A stretch of DNA of 38,759 nucleotides from CAZEJK01 sp964512045 (GCA_964512045.1 CAZEJK010000024.1:1-38759); one strand, 5' to 3'; positions 1 through 8,359 are shown, counted from the first letter of the stretch. The notes: generated by a model from the sequence alone, not told the origin. Numbers and translations: made by a program.

Positions 1-1004
1 ATGTCTTCACAGTCCCACTCGACGGCGGTGAGATCACACAGCTCACCAGCGGCGATGGCACCTGGAAGATCGATATGTCACCGACCGGCGAGGACTGGAT
101 CGGCACGTACTCGGACCTCACCACACCACCCAAGGTGTCGCTGCATGCGATCGATGGGTCGCTGAAACGAGTGCTCTTCGAAGGCGCCATCCCCGCCCTT
201 TCCGAGTACGCCCTCACCGAGCCCGTGCTCGGTCGGATCGAGGCCGATGACGGAACCACACTGTACACTGCGATGCTCCACCCCCCTGACTTCGATCCCG
301 ATCAGCAGTACCCGGTGGTCCACTACGTCTACGGGGGCCCGCACGTGCAGCTCGTCAGCAGAAGCTGGGGCGGCTCGCGCCACCTGTTCTACCAGCTCCT
401 CGCCCAACGCGGATTCATCGTCTTCTGGCTCGACAACAGGGGTACCTGGGGCCGCGGCAAGGCGTTCGAGTCCGCCATCGACGAGCGCCTCGGGCAGCTC
501 GAGGTGGCCGATCAGCTCGCCGGCGTACGCTACCTCCGCAGCGTTCCGTACGTCGATGCAGATCGGATCGCCGCCTACGGGGGCAGCTACGGGGGCTACC
601 TGACCCTCATGCTGCTCCTCACAGCGCCGGACACCTATGCGGCTGGCATCGCGTATGCGCCAGTGACCGACTGGCGTCTGTACGACAGCGTGTACACAGA
701 GCGGTACATGGGCCGACCCGCCGACAACCCTGACGGGTACGAGGCCGGCGCACCACTCACGCACGCCAATTCGCTGGCCAGCGATCTCCTGCTGGTGCAC
801 GGCTCGATGGACAACAACGTCCACCTGCACAACACCATGCGACTCGTCGACGCGCTCGCCGAGAACGCGCTGCCGTTCGAGCTGATGGTCTACCCGCGGG
901 TCCGTCACGGTGTGCGGGTCTCGCAGTTCAAGCTGCATTTCCACGAGCTCAAGCTGCGGTTCCTGACGGACGCTCTCGCTGGCGAAACGATGAACGCTCC
1001 GTAA
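1..1004 (+). CDS. S9 family (dipeptidyl peptidase IV type) serine peptidase, C-terminal part
   Basis: The reading frame is open from base 3, so the gene starts before the window and about 330 residues of the C-terminal part are seen. It matches the alpha/beta-hydrolase catalytic domain of the S9 prolyl oligopeptidase/DPP-IV family. The nucleophile motif GGSYGGY is near bases 582-602. The acid is the Asp in HGSMDNNVH (near 810) and the His is in RVRHGVR (near 907). The first 40 or so residues look like the last blade of the N-terminal beta-propeller. Family members cleave short peptides, often after Pro or Ala, commonly in the periplasm or outside the cell. All three triad positions are intact. 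The next gene converges from the other strand. The family call is secure; exact specificity cannot be given. Confidence 0.92.
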   Translation, partial: VFTVPLDGGEITQLTSGDGTWKIDMSPTGEDWIGTYSDLTTPPKVSLHAIDGSLKRVLFEGAIPALSEYALTEPVLGRIEADDGTTLYTAMLHPPDFDPDQQYPVVHYVYGGPHVQLVSRSWGGSRHLFYQLLAQRGFIVFWLDNRGTWGRGKAFESAIDERLGQLEVADQLAGVRYLRSVPYVDADRIAAYGGSYGGYLTLMLLLTAPDTYAAGIAYAPVTDWRLYDSVYTERYMGRPADNPDGYEAGAPLTHANSLASDLLLVHGSMDNNVHLHNTMRLVDALAENALPFELMVYPRVRHGVRVSQFKLHFHELKLRFLTDALAGETMNAP

Positions 1005-1026
1005 CGCTCTCCACGCCAGACAGCAT

Positions 1027-1062
1027 TCAGATATTCAGATAATCAGTCGATCAGCCGTTCAG
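1027..1062. repeat. TCAG motif at exact 8-base period (5 copies)
   Basis: TCAG occurs at 1027, 1035, 1043, 1051 and 1059, each followed by four variable bases (ATAT, ATAA, TCGA, CCGT). The array lies between two convergent genes, and its last copy contains the stop codon of the minus-strand gene. It could be a decayed octamer tandem repeat or a binding array. Function is not known. Confidence 0.6.
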
Positions 1063-1298
1063 ACTCGATCGCTGAGACGGTGCTCGAGAAGGCCGGCGAT
1101 CGTCTCGAAGTCGTCGGCTGCGAGCAGTCTGAACACACGGCTCAGCTCGAACCGGCCGCAGGACGTGCACCAGAGCAGTGTGCTGACACAGCTCGTCCGC
1201 AGCTCGAGCTCGTGGGCGTCGCAGACCGGGCAGCGCACCGACGTACCACGACGGGCGCTCAGACCACTGAACGGTGTTGTGTGAAGATGCGGCGTCAC
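1059..1298 (-). CDS. Small Cys-rich zinc-ribbon-like protein
   Basis: A short minus-strand gene convergent with the S9 peptidase. The C-terminal 60 residues read like a genuine small protein, with a CPVC motif, a further Cys, then CTSC and an acidic/hydrophobic C-terminal helix ending in SDRV. Two CxxC pairs suggest a small metal-binding (zinc ribbon) fold like the dual-CXXC small proteins seen in many anaerobes; that family link is tentative. The start is uncertain: GTG at 1298 (79 aa) or GTG at 1238 (59 aa), neither with a good Shine-Dalgarno. The frame stays open further upstream, but that part looks non-coding because the plus-strand gene at 1425 overlaps it. Function unknown. Confidence 0.45.
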   Translation of the reverse strand: MTPHLHTTPFSGLSARRGTSVRCPVCDAHELELRTSCVSTLLWCTSCGRFELSRVFRLLAADDFETIAGLLEHRLSDRV

Positions 1299-1424
1299 CC
1301 GGTCAGGGTAGCACTGGGGCTCCACAAGCTCCACCGCAATGGAATCTTGAACAGCTCTGCGCGTTATGACCACCGACCCGTCCCGGCCGAATCCGGGGAG
1401 CACGTTGCACACCAGGGAGGATCC

Positions 1425-2117
1425 ATGCGTTCGCTGAGTATCGCCGTACTCTCCATTATCTGTGTCGCCACCCTGCAACCAGCCCACGCCCAGACACCGG
1501 ACCTCACCACCGTGCTGGAGCAGCATCAGCGGGCAGTCGGCGGCCCACAGATCGTCCAGCAGCTCACCACCGCAATGGCGCTGTGGACAGTGGAATCGAT
1601 CGACGGCTCGCACCAGCAGGTCGAGAGCTGGTTTGCCTCCGGAGGACGCTTTCGCCAGATCGTCCGCGATGAGGATGGCTCGAGCTCGTCGGCACTCGAT
1701 GGGCAGACAGCCTACAGGATCAACAGCTCCACCGGCCACGCTGACGTACTCGTCGGCAACGGCGGGATCTTCCGGGACACCGGCGGAGACGATCTCGCGG
1801 TGTTCAGGGGCGATGGTACCGGGGCGTTGGCTCCTGCCCAGTTCATCTCCGCAGGCGGCAGCATCGCCAGCGTCCATGTCACGGACCTCGATCTGGATGG
1901 TGACCTGGATGCTGTGGCCGCCAGCTTCGGCACCCACGAGGCGTGGCTGGTGGAGAACAGAGATGGCACCCTCGTACCGCTCGGCTCGCTACCGTGCGGC
2001 TGGGCGCCGGTGGCGATTGTCGCCGCAGATTTGGACTCGGATGGTCGGCCCGACATCGCGGTAGCCAACGAGTTCAGCGACGATGTCAACGTCTGGTTGA
2101 ACGTCGCCACAGAGTAA
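1425..2117 (+). CDS. Secreted FG-GAP/VCBS-repeat protein with LolA-like N-terminal part
   Basis: 230 residues. The ATG at 1425 follows a GGGAGG ribosome site (1415-1420) and starts a clear signal peptide (MRSLSIAVLSIICVATLQPAHA). Residues 25-105 resemble the first strands of periplasmic lipoprotein-sorting-like (LolA/outer-membrane lipoprotein carrier fold) proteins, with motifs HQRAVGG and DGQTAYRI. From about residue 110 the sequence changes to FG-GAP/VCBS repeats with Asp-rich loops (DLDLDGDLDAV and DLDSDGRPDIAV), which bind calcium in beta-propellers. Only about two to three repeats are present, too few for a full propeller. The join around residue 105 looks like a fusion or an internal deletion. 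It probably acts in the periplasm or is exported. It is followed by convergent Hsp20 genes and a shared hairpin. Confidence 0.75.
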   Translation: MRSLSIAVLSIICVATLQPAHAQTPDLTTVLEQHQRAVGGPQIVQQLTTAMALWTVESIDGSHQQVESWFASGGRFRQIVRDEDGSSSSALDGQTAYRINSSTGHADVLVGNGGIFRDTGGDDLAVFRGDGTGALAPAQFISAGGSIASVHVTDLDLDGDLDAVAASFGTHEAWLVENRDGTLVPLGSLPCGWAPVAIVAADLDSDGRPDIAVANEFSDDVNVWLNVATE

Positions 2118-2186
2118 GACTATCCGCACTCATCCTGAGCGGCCACAGTGCGCCCTGCCCCATCACTCATGGCCGAGCGCACAATA

Positions 2187-2211
2187 ACGCCGGGCAGCTC
2201 GTGCCCGGCGT
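2187..2211. terminator. Bidirectional terminator-like hairpin between convergent genes
   Basis: A perfect 9-bp stem (ACGCCGGGC / GCCCGGCGT) with a 7-nt loop sits between the FG-GAP gene (+) and the Hsp20 pair (-). Read on the minus strand the stem is followed by the T-rich TTATTGT, so it should work best for the Hsp20 transcript. Confidence 0.65.
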
Positions 2212-2220
2212 CTCCTATGC

Positions 2221-2255
2221 GCTCACGATCTACCGTGAGCCCTCAGCCTGAGGGC
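2221..2255. repeat. Two adjacent perfect inverted repeats
   Basis: 2221-2240 is GCTCACG / CGTGAGC with a 6-nt loop. 2239-2255 is GCCCTCAG / CTGAGGGC around one base. Both lie just downstream of the Hsp20 stop codon at 2261 and may add to termination or protect the mRNA 3' end. Confidence 0.5.
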
Positions 2256-2260
2256 GACGA

Positions 2261-2653
2261 TCATGCGACGGTGATCTTGCGCGCCTTGGCCCTCTCCCGC
2301 TTCGGCAGGGTCACCGTGAGGACCCCGTCGGCCAGGTCGGCCGAGATCTTCTCCTGATCGATCGTCTCGCCCAGTGAGAATCGCCGGTAGAAGTTGCCCA
2401 CGTTGTACTCGCTGTACAGCGGCCGGAGCCCCTCGTAATCCGCCACCTTCACCGGAGCGTTGATCGTCAACACATCCTCGTTGAGGTCGATCTCGACATC
2501 CTCGGTACGCGCACCGGGCACGTCGGCCTTGAGGACCAGCTTCTCCTCGTCCTCCCAGATGTCCACAGCCGGCTGGTAGTTCTCACCGGCCCAAGTGGTT
2601 TCCTCAGAGCTCTCGATCGCCTTCTTGTCGGTCTTCTCAATGTCGTGTGACAT
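2261..2653 (-). CDS. Hsp20/alpha-crystallin family small heat shock protein (second of pair)
   Basis: 130 residues starting MSHDIEKTD. The ATG at 2653 is preceded by AGGAGGAACACC, a strong ribosome site, which rules out the longer upstream extension. A polar N-terminal arm of about 38 residues leads into an alpha-crystallin domain (PAVDIWEDEEKLVLKADVPG through DLADGVLTVTLPK, about 42-120). The C-terminus KITVA fits the I-x-I/V oligomer anchor. ATP-independent holdase that binds unfolding proteins in the cytoplasm. It lies 55 bp after the other Hsp20 gene and is almost certainly co-transcribed with it. The acidic N-terminal arm differs clearly from its partner's, so the two probably make mixed or different oligomers. 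Confidence 0.93.
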   Translation of the reverse strand: MSHDIEKTDKKAIESSEETTWAGENYQPAVDIWEDEEKLVLKADVPGARTEDVEIDLNEDVLTINAPVKVADYEGLRPLYSEYNVGNFYRRFSLGETIDQEKISADLADGVLTVTLPKRERAKARKITVA

Positions 2654-2708
2654 GGTGTTCCTCCTCTGTCTGCTCGTAACGGAGTCGTTCAATCGATACG
2701 TCGCCGGA

Positions 2709-3158
2709 TCAGCCGCTGATCTTGATCTGACGCGGCCTGGCACTCTCCGCCTTCTCGACACGTACCGTCAGCATACCGTCGGTGTAGCTCGCGGAGGCAC
2801 TCTCGCGATTGATCTCGAACGGCAGCGTGAACACGCGACGGAACTCCCCTGCCTGCCGCTCACGACGGTGATACCGTGACCTCTCGTCAGCCTCCTGCAG
2901 CTTGCGGCTACCGGCAATCATCACCCGGTTACCAACCGTCTCGACCTCGATGGAGTCCTTCTCCACGCCTGGCAGCTCGGCCCTGACCAGCACCGCATCG
3001 CCTTCGCCTGTTTCGAACACGTTCAACGGCGGGAACACCCCGCGACCGGACGGCGTCCAGTCCTGGCCGTAGAACGGTCGGGTGAGGGACTGCGACAACG
3101 CCCTCTGCAAACGCATCATGCTCTCGAACGGATCCGATGAAAGTCTCAGGAAAGTCAT
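2709..3158 (-). CDS. Hsp20/alpha-crystallin family small heat shock protein (first of pair)
   Basis: 149 residues. The ATG at 3158 follows AAGGAGGAACGCC. The N-terminal arm (MTFLRLSSDPFESMMRLQRAL) is the amphipathic type common in bacterial Hsp20, followed by the alpha-crystallin domain (about 43-140) with ELPGVEKDSIEVE and SYTDGMLTVRVEK. It ends in IKISG, a canonical I-x-I anchor. This is the promoter-proximal gene of the two-gene operon. A good sigma-70 type promoter lies about 110 bp upstream and the leader contains hairpins, so heat control may act on a repressor site or on the leader RNA; no CIRCE element was seen. Confidence 0.94.
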   Translation of the reverse strand: MTFLRLSSDPFESMMRLQRALSQSLTRPFYGQDWTPSGRGVFPPLNVFETGEGDAVLVRAELPGVEKDSIEVETVGNRVMIAGSRKLQEADERSRYHRRERQAGEFRRVFTLPFEINRESASASYTDGMLTVRVEKAESARPRQIKISG

Positions 3159-3189
3159 GGCGTTCCTCCTTTTCTGCTCAATCTTCAGC

Positions 3190-3254
3190 GACCCCGTGGG
3201 GTCCGTGCCTACCGGACGGCGATCAATTCGTCATCCGCCAGGATCTGATGATCC
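3190..3254 (-). promoter_or_regulatory. Hsp20 operon 5' leader with two palindromes
   Basis: The predicted leader (about 100 nt) contains GACCC-cgtg-GGGTC (3190-3203) and GGATC-tgat-GATCC (3241-3254). The second lies right after the expected transcription start and could be an operator. The first could fold in RNA near the ribosome site. No clear anti-Shine-Dalgarno pairing was found, so an RNA thermometer is possible but unproven. Confidence 0.4.
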
Positions 3255-3264
3255 TGCACTCAGC

Positions 3265-3293
3265 AATATAATACCTGAGCGTCAGCGTGTCAA
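3265..3293 (-). promoter_or_regulatory. Sigma-70 type promoter of the Hsp20 operon
   Basis: On the minus strand: -35 TTGACA (3288-3293), a 17-bp spacer, -10 TATATT (3265-3270). All six -35 bases and five of six -10 bases match the consensus. It does not resemble a sigma-32 promoter. Confidence 0.75.
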
Positions 3294-3622
3294 GTTCTGA
3301 AGACAGCTCTACGTTGAAGTGAATGTCACTTCTGATAACTGTCTCGTCATATTCACCGGACCTCGCCATCTCGCGGGCCCACGGCTGGCCTCTGCTCAGC
3401 AGGCGCACCTCGAGCCGCACGGATAGGCGGAGAGCGGATTGTTATGGCAGCTGGATCACGGCACTGCGACCTGTCAGCCACCTCGAGTACCAGCAGCGTG
3501 GAGGGCCAGGAAGCAAACCGTAGCGCTCGCGGAATCGAGGCGCGCCGGGCTCGGCGGTCAATCGTTCGCGGCGACAGCGTCAGGTGCGCTACCGTTCACT
3601 CCCGACGACTGCGTACCGTCGC
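3294..3622. other. Intergenic region with a nested dyad upstream of the Hsp20 promoter
   Basis: No gene is supported here. 3316-3332 is GAAGTGA-atg-TCACTTC, a perfect 7-bp inverted repeat, flanked by AGACAG (3301-3306) and CTGTCT (3339-3344). It ends just upstream of the -35 box, a plausible place for a regulator of the Hsp20 operon. The rest (3345-3622) is the 3' flank of the GGDEF-EAL gene, with nothing recognisable and no clear terminator. Confidence 0.45.
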
Positions 3623-5773
3623 TCAGTTGGTGTCGACCGAGAGCTCCTGCAGGCGCGCCAACGCAGCGGCCAGCTTCCCCCGGGGCGCCGGCCTGGCGAG
3701 GAAGAACCCTTGCCCGAGGCAACAACCGAGGCCCACGAGCCGATCCACTTGCTCGGGCTCCTCGATGCCTTCGGCGACGACATCGAACGCCAACCCGGCA
3801 CCGAGACGCACGATCCCCTCGACAAGTGCGCCAGCACTGGGCTCACGGTGGACGCTCTCGACAAACAACCGGTCGACCTTCACCATATCCACCGGCACGT
3901 GCCGCAGCCCGCTCAACGACGAGTAGCCGGTGCCGAAGTCATCCAGGGCCAGGTGCACGCCCGAGGCCTTGAGGCTCTTCAGGCGCGACGCAACGTCGTG
4001 CGCATGGTCGAGCATGAAGCTCTCGGTAATCTCGAGAACAACCCTCTCATGCTCGAGGCCGGTCTCCTCGATGTTCCGTAGCACGACATCGGGGAGCTGT
4101 GGGTCATACAGGCTCGGAGACGACAGATTGATGGAGACCTGAACATCTGTCGCAATCACACCAGAGGCCTCGAGCTCCTTGAGCTGGGAACACGCTGACC
4201 GGACGACCCAACGGTCGAGCTCCGCCATCATGCCAAGCCGCTCCGCGGCCATCAAAAAACCGGCAGGGTTGACCAGACCCCGTTGCGGGTGGTTCCAGCG
4301 CACCAGAGCTTCGAGACACCGCAGCCGACACCCCGGCAGGGTGACGATCGGCTGGAAGAACACCTCCAGCTCACCTTCACGCAACGCTCGTCGCAGCGCA
4401 TCCTCCAGGTCCAGCTGGCTGATCGCCTCCTCCCGCATCGACGGCGCAAAACGCGCAATCCGACCCTTCCCGGTCCTCTTCGCTGCATGCAACGCCGTGT
4501 ACGCATCGCGAACAAGCTCGTCCGCAGTCGTCTCCCGAGGTCGGCGCACCGCAACCCCGATGCTGGCCGTGAAGTGGAGCTGCCGCCCATCGATGGTGAT
4601 CGGCTCCTCGATCGCGCGCAGGAGCCGCTGCGCCGCGGTCTCCGCCTCCTCGTCGTTGGTCGTCGGATCCAGGTAGATGACGAACTCGTCACCACCGAAG
4701 CGGGCGACAGTGTCCCCTTGCCGGGTTCCCCTGCGCAGCTTGTCGGCCACCTCGCAGAGAACACGGTCACCGGCGCCGTAACCGAGCGAGTCGTTGATCC
4801 GCTTGAAGTCGTCCAGGTCCATGAAGACCAGCGCCACCTCGCGTATCGACTCGCGGTACCGCTCCATGGACGTCGAGATCCGATCGATCAGCAGAGATCT
4901 GTTCGGCAGACGTGTCAGCGGATCATGCATCGCCCGGTACGCGCTCTGCGACGCGGACAGCCGTTGTGACGCATACAGCTGCGCATTGACGATCGCTGTC
5001 GCAGCCTGATCGGCAAAGCCGGCCAGAGCCCTCAAGTCATGCTCGGTGTACGTCCGGCTCGGCTCTGCATTCACGTTGAGAACACCGATGAGCTCGCCAC
5101 AGTGCACCAGCGGCACCGACACGGCGCTGACGGGTTTCGGCGACTCTCCCTCTCTGTAGTGCTCCCAACGGATCGAACCGTTGATCAACAACGGCTCTCG
5201 CGTGGCCGCAACCCTCCCTGCAATCCCCTGGTTGAACGGGACCCGTGCCCCCCTGGCGGCGCTGCGGTTCGACGAGCACACTGTCCGCAGCTCATCCGAG
5301 GACTGCGCCAACATGATGGAGCCGTTCTGCCCGTCCAGAAGATCCATCGAGGTGTGCAGAATCGTATCGAGCACCTCACCCAGATCCAGACCGGCCGTGA
5401 GCAGCTTGCCGGCCTCGAGAAGGCTCTGCGCCTCCTCCAGGCGGCTTTTGAGTGATGCTGCCAGCACTCGCTCTTCGATCAGCTGGCGCGTGAGACGACG
5501 CAGCACGATCTCCTTGTCGACCGCGTACGCGCTGAACAGCACCGACAGACCGATCAAGCTCGCGGCGACCCTTCCAGGCCCGAGCCACGACGGCAGCCGC
5601 ACCTCGACCCCAAACACGATCAAACCCAGAGCTGTGATGGACGAGAGGAACAGCAGCAGCGTCATCACCCAGAGCTGCATCCGACGGTGCTCGACTGTCT
5701 CCAGATCCGGCACCGAGGTCCGGTCAAGGGTCCGGATCCTGGCCTCACCCGACCCAGTATCCGTCTGGCTCAC
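3623..5773 (-). CDS. Membrane GAF-GGDEF-EAL cyclic-di-GMP turnover protein
   Basis: 716 residues with a GTG start preceded by GAGGA. Two TM helices (about 35-57 and 68-85) are followed by a short coiled coil and a GAF sensor domain (about 115-268). The GGDEF diguanylate cyclase domain (about 282-440) has an intact GGDEF at 360-364 and an RQGD inhibitory (I) site exactly five residues before it. The EAL phosphodiesterase domain (about 455-705) keeps EAL (488-490), N549, E581, DDFGTGYSSL (611-620), K632 and E668. Both catalytic sites look complete, so the protein may make or break c-di-GMP depending on the ligand bound by GAF. It sits in the inner membrane with its domains in the cytoplasm. It stands alone, divergent from the TonB receptor. 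Nothing shows its signal. Confidence 0.93.
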   Translation of the reverse strand: MSQTDTGSGEARIRTLDRTSVPDLETVEHRRMQLWVMTLLLFLSSITALGLIVFGVEVRLPSWLGPGRVAASLIGLSVLFSAYAVDKEIVLRRLTRQLIEERVLAASLKSRLEEAQSLLEAGKLLTAGLDLGEVLDTILHTSMDLLDGQNGSIMLAQSSDELRTVCSSNRSAARGARVPFNQGIAGRVAATREPLLINGSIRWEHYREGESPKPVSAVSVPLVHCGELIGVLNVNAEPSRTYTEHDLRALAGFADQAATAIVNAQLYASQRLSASQSAYRAMHDPLTRLPNRSLLIDRISTSMERYRESIREVALVFMDLDDFKRINDSLGYGAGDRVLCEVADKLRRGTRQGDTVARFGGDEFVIYLDPTTNDEEAETAAQRLLRAIEEPITIDGRQLHFTASIGVAVRRPRETTADELVRDAYTALHAAKRTGKGRIARFAPSMREEAISQLDLEDALRRALREGELEVFFQPIVTLPGCRLRCLEALVRWNHPQRGLVNPAGFLMAAERLGMMAELDRWVVRSACSQLKELEASGVIATDVQVSINLSSPSLYDPQLPDVVLRNIEETGLEHERVVLEITESFMLDHAHDVASRLKSLKASGVHLALDDFGTGYSSLSGLRHVPVDMVKVDRLFVESVHREPSAGALVEGIVRLGAGLAFDVVAEGIEEPEQVDRLVGLGCCLGQGFFLARPAPRGKLAAALARLQELSVDTN

Positions 5774-5942
5774 GCCGTCCTCACATCGGCTTGCGCTGTG
5801 CTGCTGTTGATCATCTCACCATCGCAGTCGAAGACCGCTCAGCCAAGCGGCTCCTCCGTCCATGTGACCTTACCACTCCTTCCGACTCAGGAACACGCCC
5901 CACAGCCGCAACCAGCACAACAGTCGCCTTCTACTCACGAGC

Positions 5943-5971
5943 TTTACACGCCCTTGACATCATTCTATCGT
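5943..5971 (+). promoter_or_regulatory. Possible promoter of the TonB-dependent receptor
   Basis: TTTACA (5943-5948), a 17-bp spacer and TATCGT (5966-5971) lie 29 bp before the ATG. A perfect TTGACA (5954-5959) is nested inside but lacks a matching -10. Weak evidence. Confidence 0.3.
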
Positions 5972-6000
5972 GCTGAGAGTCAATCGACGGAGGAGGAACA

Positions 6001-8310
6001 ATGGCAACGACGGCGAAGTGGATCGGTCGAACAGCGATAGTAGCGCTCTGCGTCGGCATCCTGGCAAGCACAGGATATGCCCAACAACCCGCTGCAGAGG
6101 AGCAGGACACCCCTGAGCAGCAAGAGCAAGTCCAACCGGAGGAAAGACCCGTGGTGCTGGGCGAGATCGTCGTGACCGCCCAGAAGCGAACGCAAAACGT
6201 TCAGGACGTCTCCGCGTCCATCTCCACTCTCGGTGGCGAGGACCTCGAGACACTCACCGTCGGCACTCCGGACGTGCGGATCCTTTCTGGGCGCGTCCCG
6301 AGCGTGATCCTCGAGTCGTCGTTCGGCCGGGCATTTCCGAGGTTCTACATCCGAGGCCTCGGGAACACCGATTTCGACCTCAACGCCTCGCAGCCGGTGT
6401 CGATGATCGTTGACGAGGTGGTATTGGAGAACCCGGTCTTGAAGGGAATGCCACTGTTCGACCTCGAACGCATCGAGGTGCTGCGAGGGCCCCAGGGCAC
6501 CCTCTTCGGGCGCAACACCCCAGCCGGCATCGTCAAGTTCGAAACCAGGAAGCCCTCGCGGGAGTTCGACCTCGACACCCGGCTTTCGTACGGGACCTAC
6601 GATACGATCGATGTCAGCGGTGGCGTCGGCGGACCGCTCGGAGAGACGGTGTCCGCACGCTTCTCCTGGCTGTACCAGTCCCGCAGCGACTGGGTGGACA
6701 ACGGCTACACGGGTGAGGATGACGCGCTGGGCGGTTATGACACGACCGCTTACCGCCTGCAGCTCCTGTGGGAACCGACGGACTCCGTGAACGCCCTTCT
6801 CAACGTCCACGGCTGGGAGGTGGACGGCACGGCACGCCTGTTCCGCGCCAACATCATCGAGCCCGGCACGAACAACCTCAACGACAACTTCGACTGGGAC
6901 ACCGTCTACTTCGACGGCAAGAACCAGCAGGACATCGACTCACAGGGGGCCAACCTCCGACTCGACTTTGATTTGGGCGGAGCCACGCTGACATCGATCA
7001 CCGCGTACGAATCGCTTGACATGTACAGCCGTGGCGACATCGACGGAGGGTTCGGAGCGGTTTTTGCACCCCCGTACGGGCCCGGTGAGATCCCCTTCTA
7101 CTCAGAGTCTGCCGACGGCATCCCGGACCTCGATCAGATGACCCAGGAGCTCCGTCTCACGAGCAACACCGGCAGCGACATCGAGTGGATCGTCGGAGCA
7201 TTCTACTTCGATGAAGAGATCACCATCGACACCTTCAGCTACAACTCGCTGGCGCCGGGCAACCCTCAGGAGGGCTTCTCATTCCAGACTCAGGACTCCA
7301 CGGCGTACGCCCTGTTCGGATCGGTCAACTGGAACGCGACCGAACGTTGGGATCTTTCCGTTGGAGCTCGCTTCTCACACGATGAGAAGGACTTCGCAGC
7401 CGAGCGTCCACAACCGGTGTTCCAGACGCCGACCGTCGCTCCCATCACCGAGAGCACTGAGGACGACCACGTCAGCTGGGATCTGACCGCCACCAAAACG
7501 ATCAACCCAGAGCTCAAGTGGTACACGCGGGTCGCCACCGGCTTCCGCGCTCCGAGCATCCAGGGGCGGATTCTCTTCTGCGCAGACTTCGCGGGAGGCA
7601 CCGACCCTGCTACCAACTGCGTTTCCGTCGCCGACACGGAGGAGATCCTGTCGTTCGAGACCGGTATCAAGTCGATCCTCCTCGACAACCGTCTCCGCTT
7701 GAACCTCACCGGCTACTTCTACGAGGTGGACGGCCAGCAGGTGACGGCGGTCGGTGGTGAGTTCAACACCGCCACCCTGCTCAACGTGGACACCACGCAA
7801 GGCTACGGTCTCGAAGCGGACATCGAGTACATCCCCTCGGCGCAGTGGCTGATGCGCTTCGGTCTCAGCTACAACCCCACCGAGATCCAAGACGAAAACC
7901 TGACCGTAACCCCGTGCGGTGGCGGCTGCACGGTCCTCGACCCGATCGCCGCGAACGGCGGCGCGCTGGTGGACGGCAACAGCCTGCCCCACGCTCCAGA
8001 CTGGATCATCAACGGCATCATCAACTTCCGTGCGGACCCGGTCGACAAGGGGTTCTTCGGCGCCCTCGACTGGACCTACTACAGCGAGAAGAGCTTCTTC
8101 CTGTATGAGTCCGAGGAGTTCAACGCCGACGCGTTCGAGGTCGGTCTGCGCCTCGGCTACGCCTGGAACGACGGTGAGTACGAGATCGCCCTGTTCGGCC
8201 GCAACATCACCGACGAGGAGATCGTCCGCGGCGCCATCGACTTCAACAACCTCACCGGCATGGTGAACGACCCCCGGATCATCGGAGTGGAGTTCGTCGG
8301 CCGGTTCTAG
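6001..8310 (+). CDS. TonB-dependent outer membrane receptor
   Basis: 769 residues. The ATG follows GGAGGAGGAACA. Signal peptide ends near residue 27 (STGYA/QQP). A Gln/Glu-rich stretch precedes the TonB box EIVVTAQKR (55-63). The plug domain (about 65-185) contains FDLERIEVLRGPQGTLFGRN, typical of the family. A 22-strand barrel follows, ending in the expected C-terminal Phe (FVGRF). Such receptors import iron chelates, cobalamin, glycans or other scarce compounds across the outer membrane using TonB-ExbBD energy. The QKR-type TonB box and sequence style resemble receptors common in Sphingomonads and Acidobacteria. No substrate-specific gene is next to it, so the ligand is unknown. A strong hairpin ends the unit. 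Confidence 0.95.
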   Translation: MATTAKWIGRTAIVALCVGILASTGYAQQPAAEEQDTPEQQEQVQPEERPVVLGEIVVTAQKRTQNVQDVSASISTLGGEDLETLTVGTPDVRILSGRVPSVILESSFGRAFPRFYIRGLGNTDFDLNASQPVSMIVDEVVLENPVLKGMPLFDLERIEVLRGPQGTLFGRNTPAGIVKFETRKPSREFDLDTRLSYGTYDTIDVSGGVGGPLGETVSARFSWLYQSRSDWVDNGYTGEDDALGGYDTTAYRLQLLWEPTDSVNALLNVHGWEVDGTARLFRANIIEPGTNNLNDNFDWDTVYFDGKNQQDIDSQGANLRLDFDLGGATLTSITAYESLDMYSRGDIDGGFGAVFAPPYGPGEIPFYSESADGIPDLDQMTQELRLTSNTGSDIEWIVGAFYFDEEITIDTFSYNSLAPGNPQEGFSFQTQDSTAYALFGSVNWNATERWDLSVGARFSHDEKDFAAERPQPVFQTPTVAPITESTEDDHVSWDLTATKTINPELKWYTRVATGFRAPSIQGRILFCADFAGGTDPATNCVSVADTEEILSFETGIKSILLDNRLRLNLTGYFYEVDGQQVTAVGGEFNTATLLNVDTTQGYGLEADIEYIPSAQWLMRFGLSYNPTEIQDENLTVTPCGGGCTVLDPIAANGGALVDGNSLPHAPDWIINGIINFRADPVDKGFFGALDWTYYSEKSFFLYESEEFNADAFEVGLRLGYAWNDGEYEIALFGRNITDEEIVRGAIDFNNLTGMVNDPRIIGVEFVGRF

Positions 8311-8331
8311 ACAACTGTCGGTATCCGTACA

Positions 8332-8359
8332 GCACCCCTCCGCTGCGGCGGAGGGGTGC
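8332..8359. terminator. Strong terminator-like hairpin after the TonB receptor
   Basis: A perfect 12-bp stem (GCACCCCTCCGC / GCGGAGGGGTGC) with a 4-nt loop, 21 bp after the receptor stop codon. It also lies downstream of the minus-strand block, so it can serve both directions. There is only a short T-rich tail (GTCTT) on the plus strand. Confidence 0.75.

Noticed and set aside
78..944. Long minus-strand ORF opposite the S9 peptidase
   Set aside because: It is a shadow of the coding strand. It has no family features, and the peptidase catalytic motifs are clear on the plus strand.
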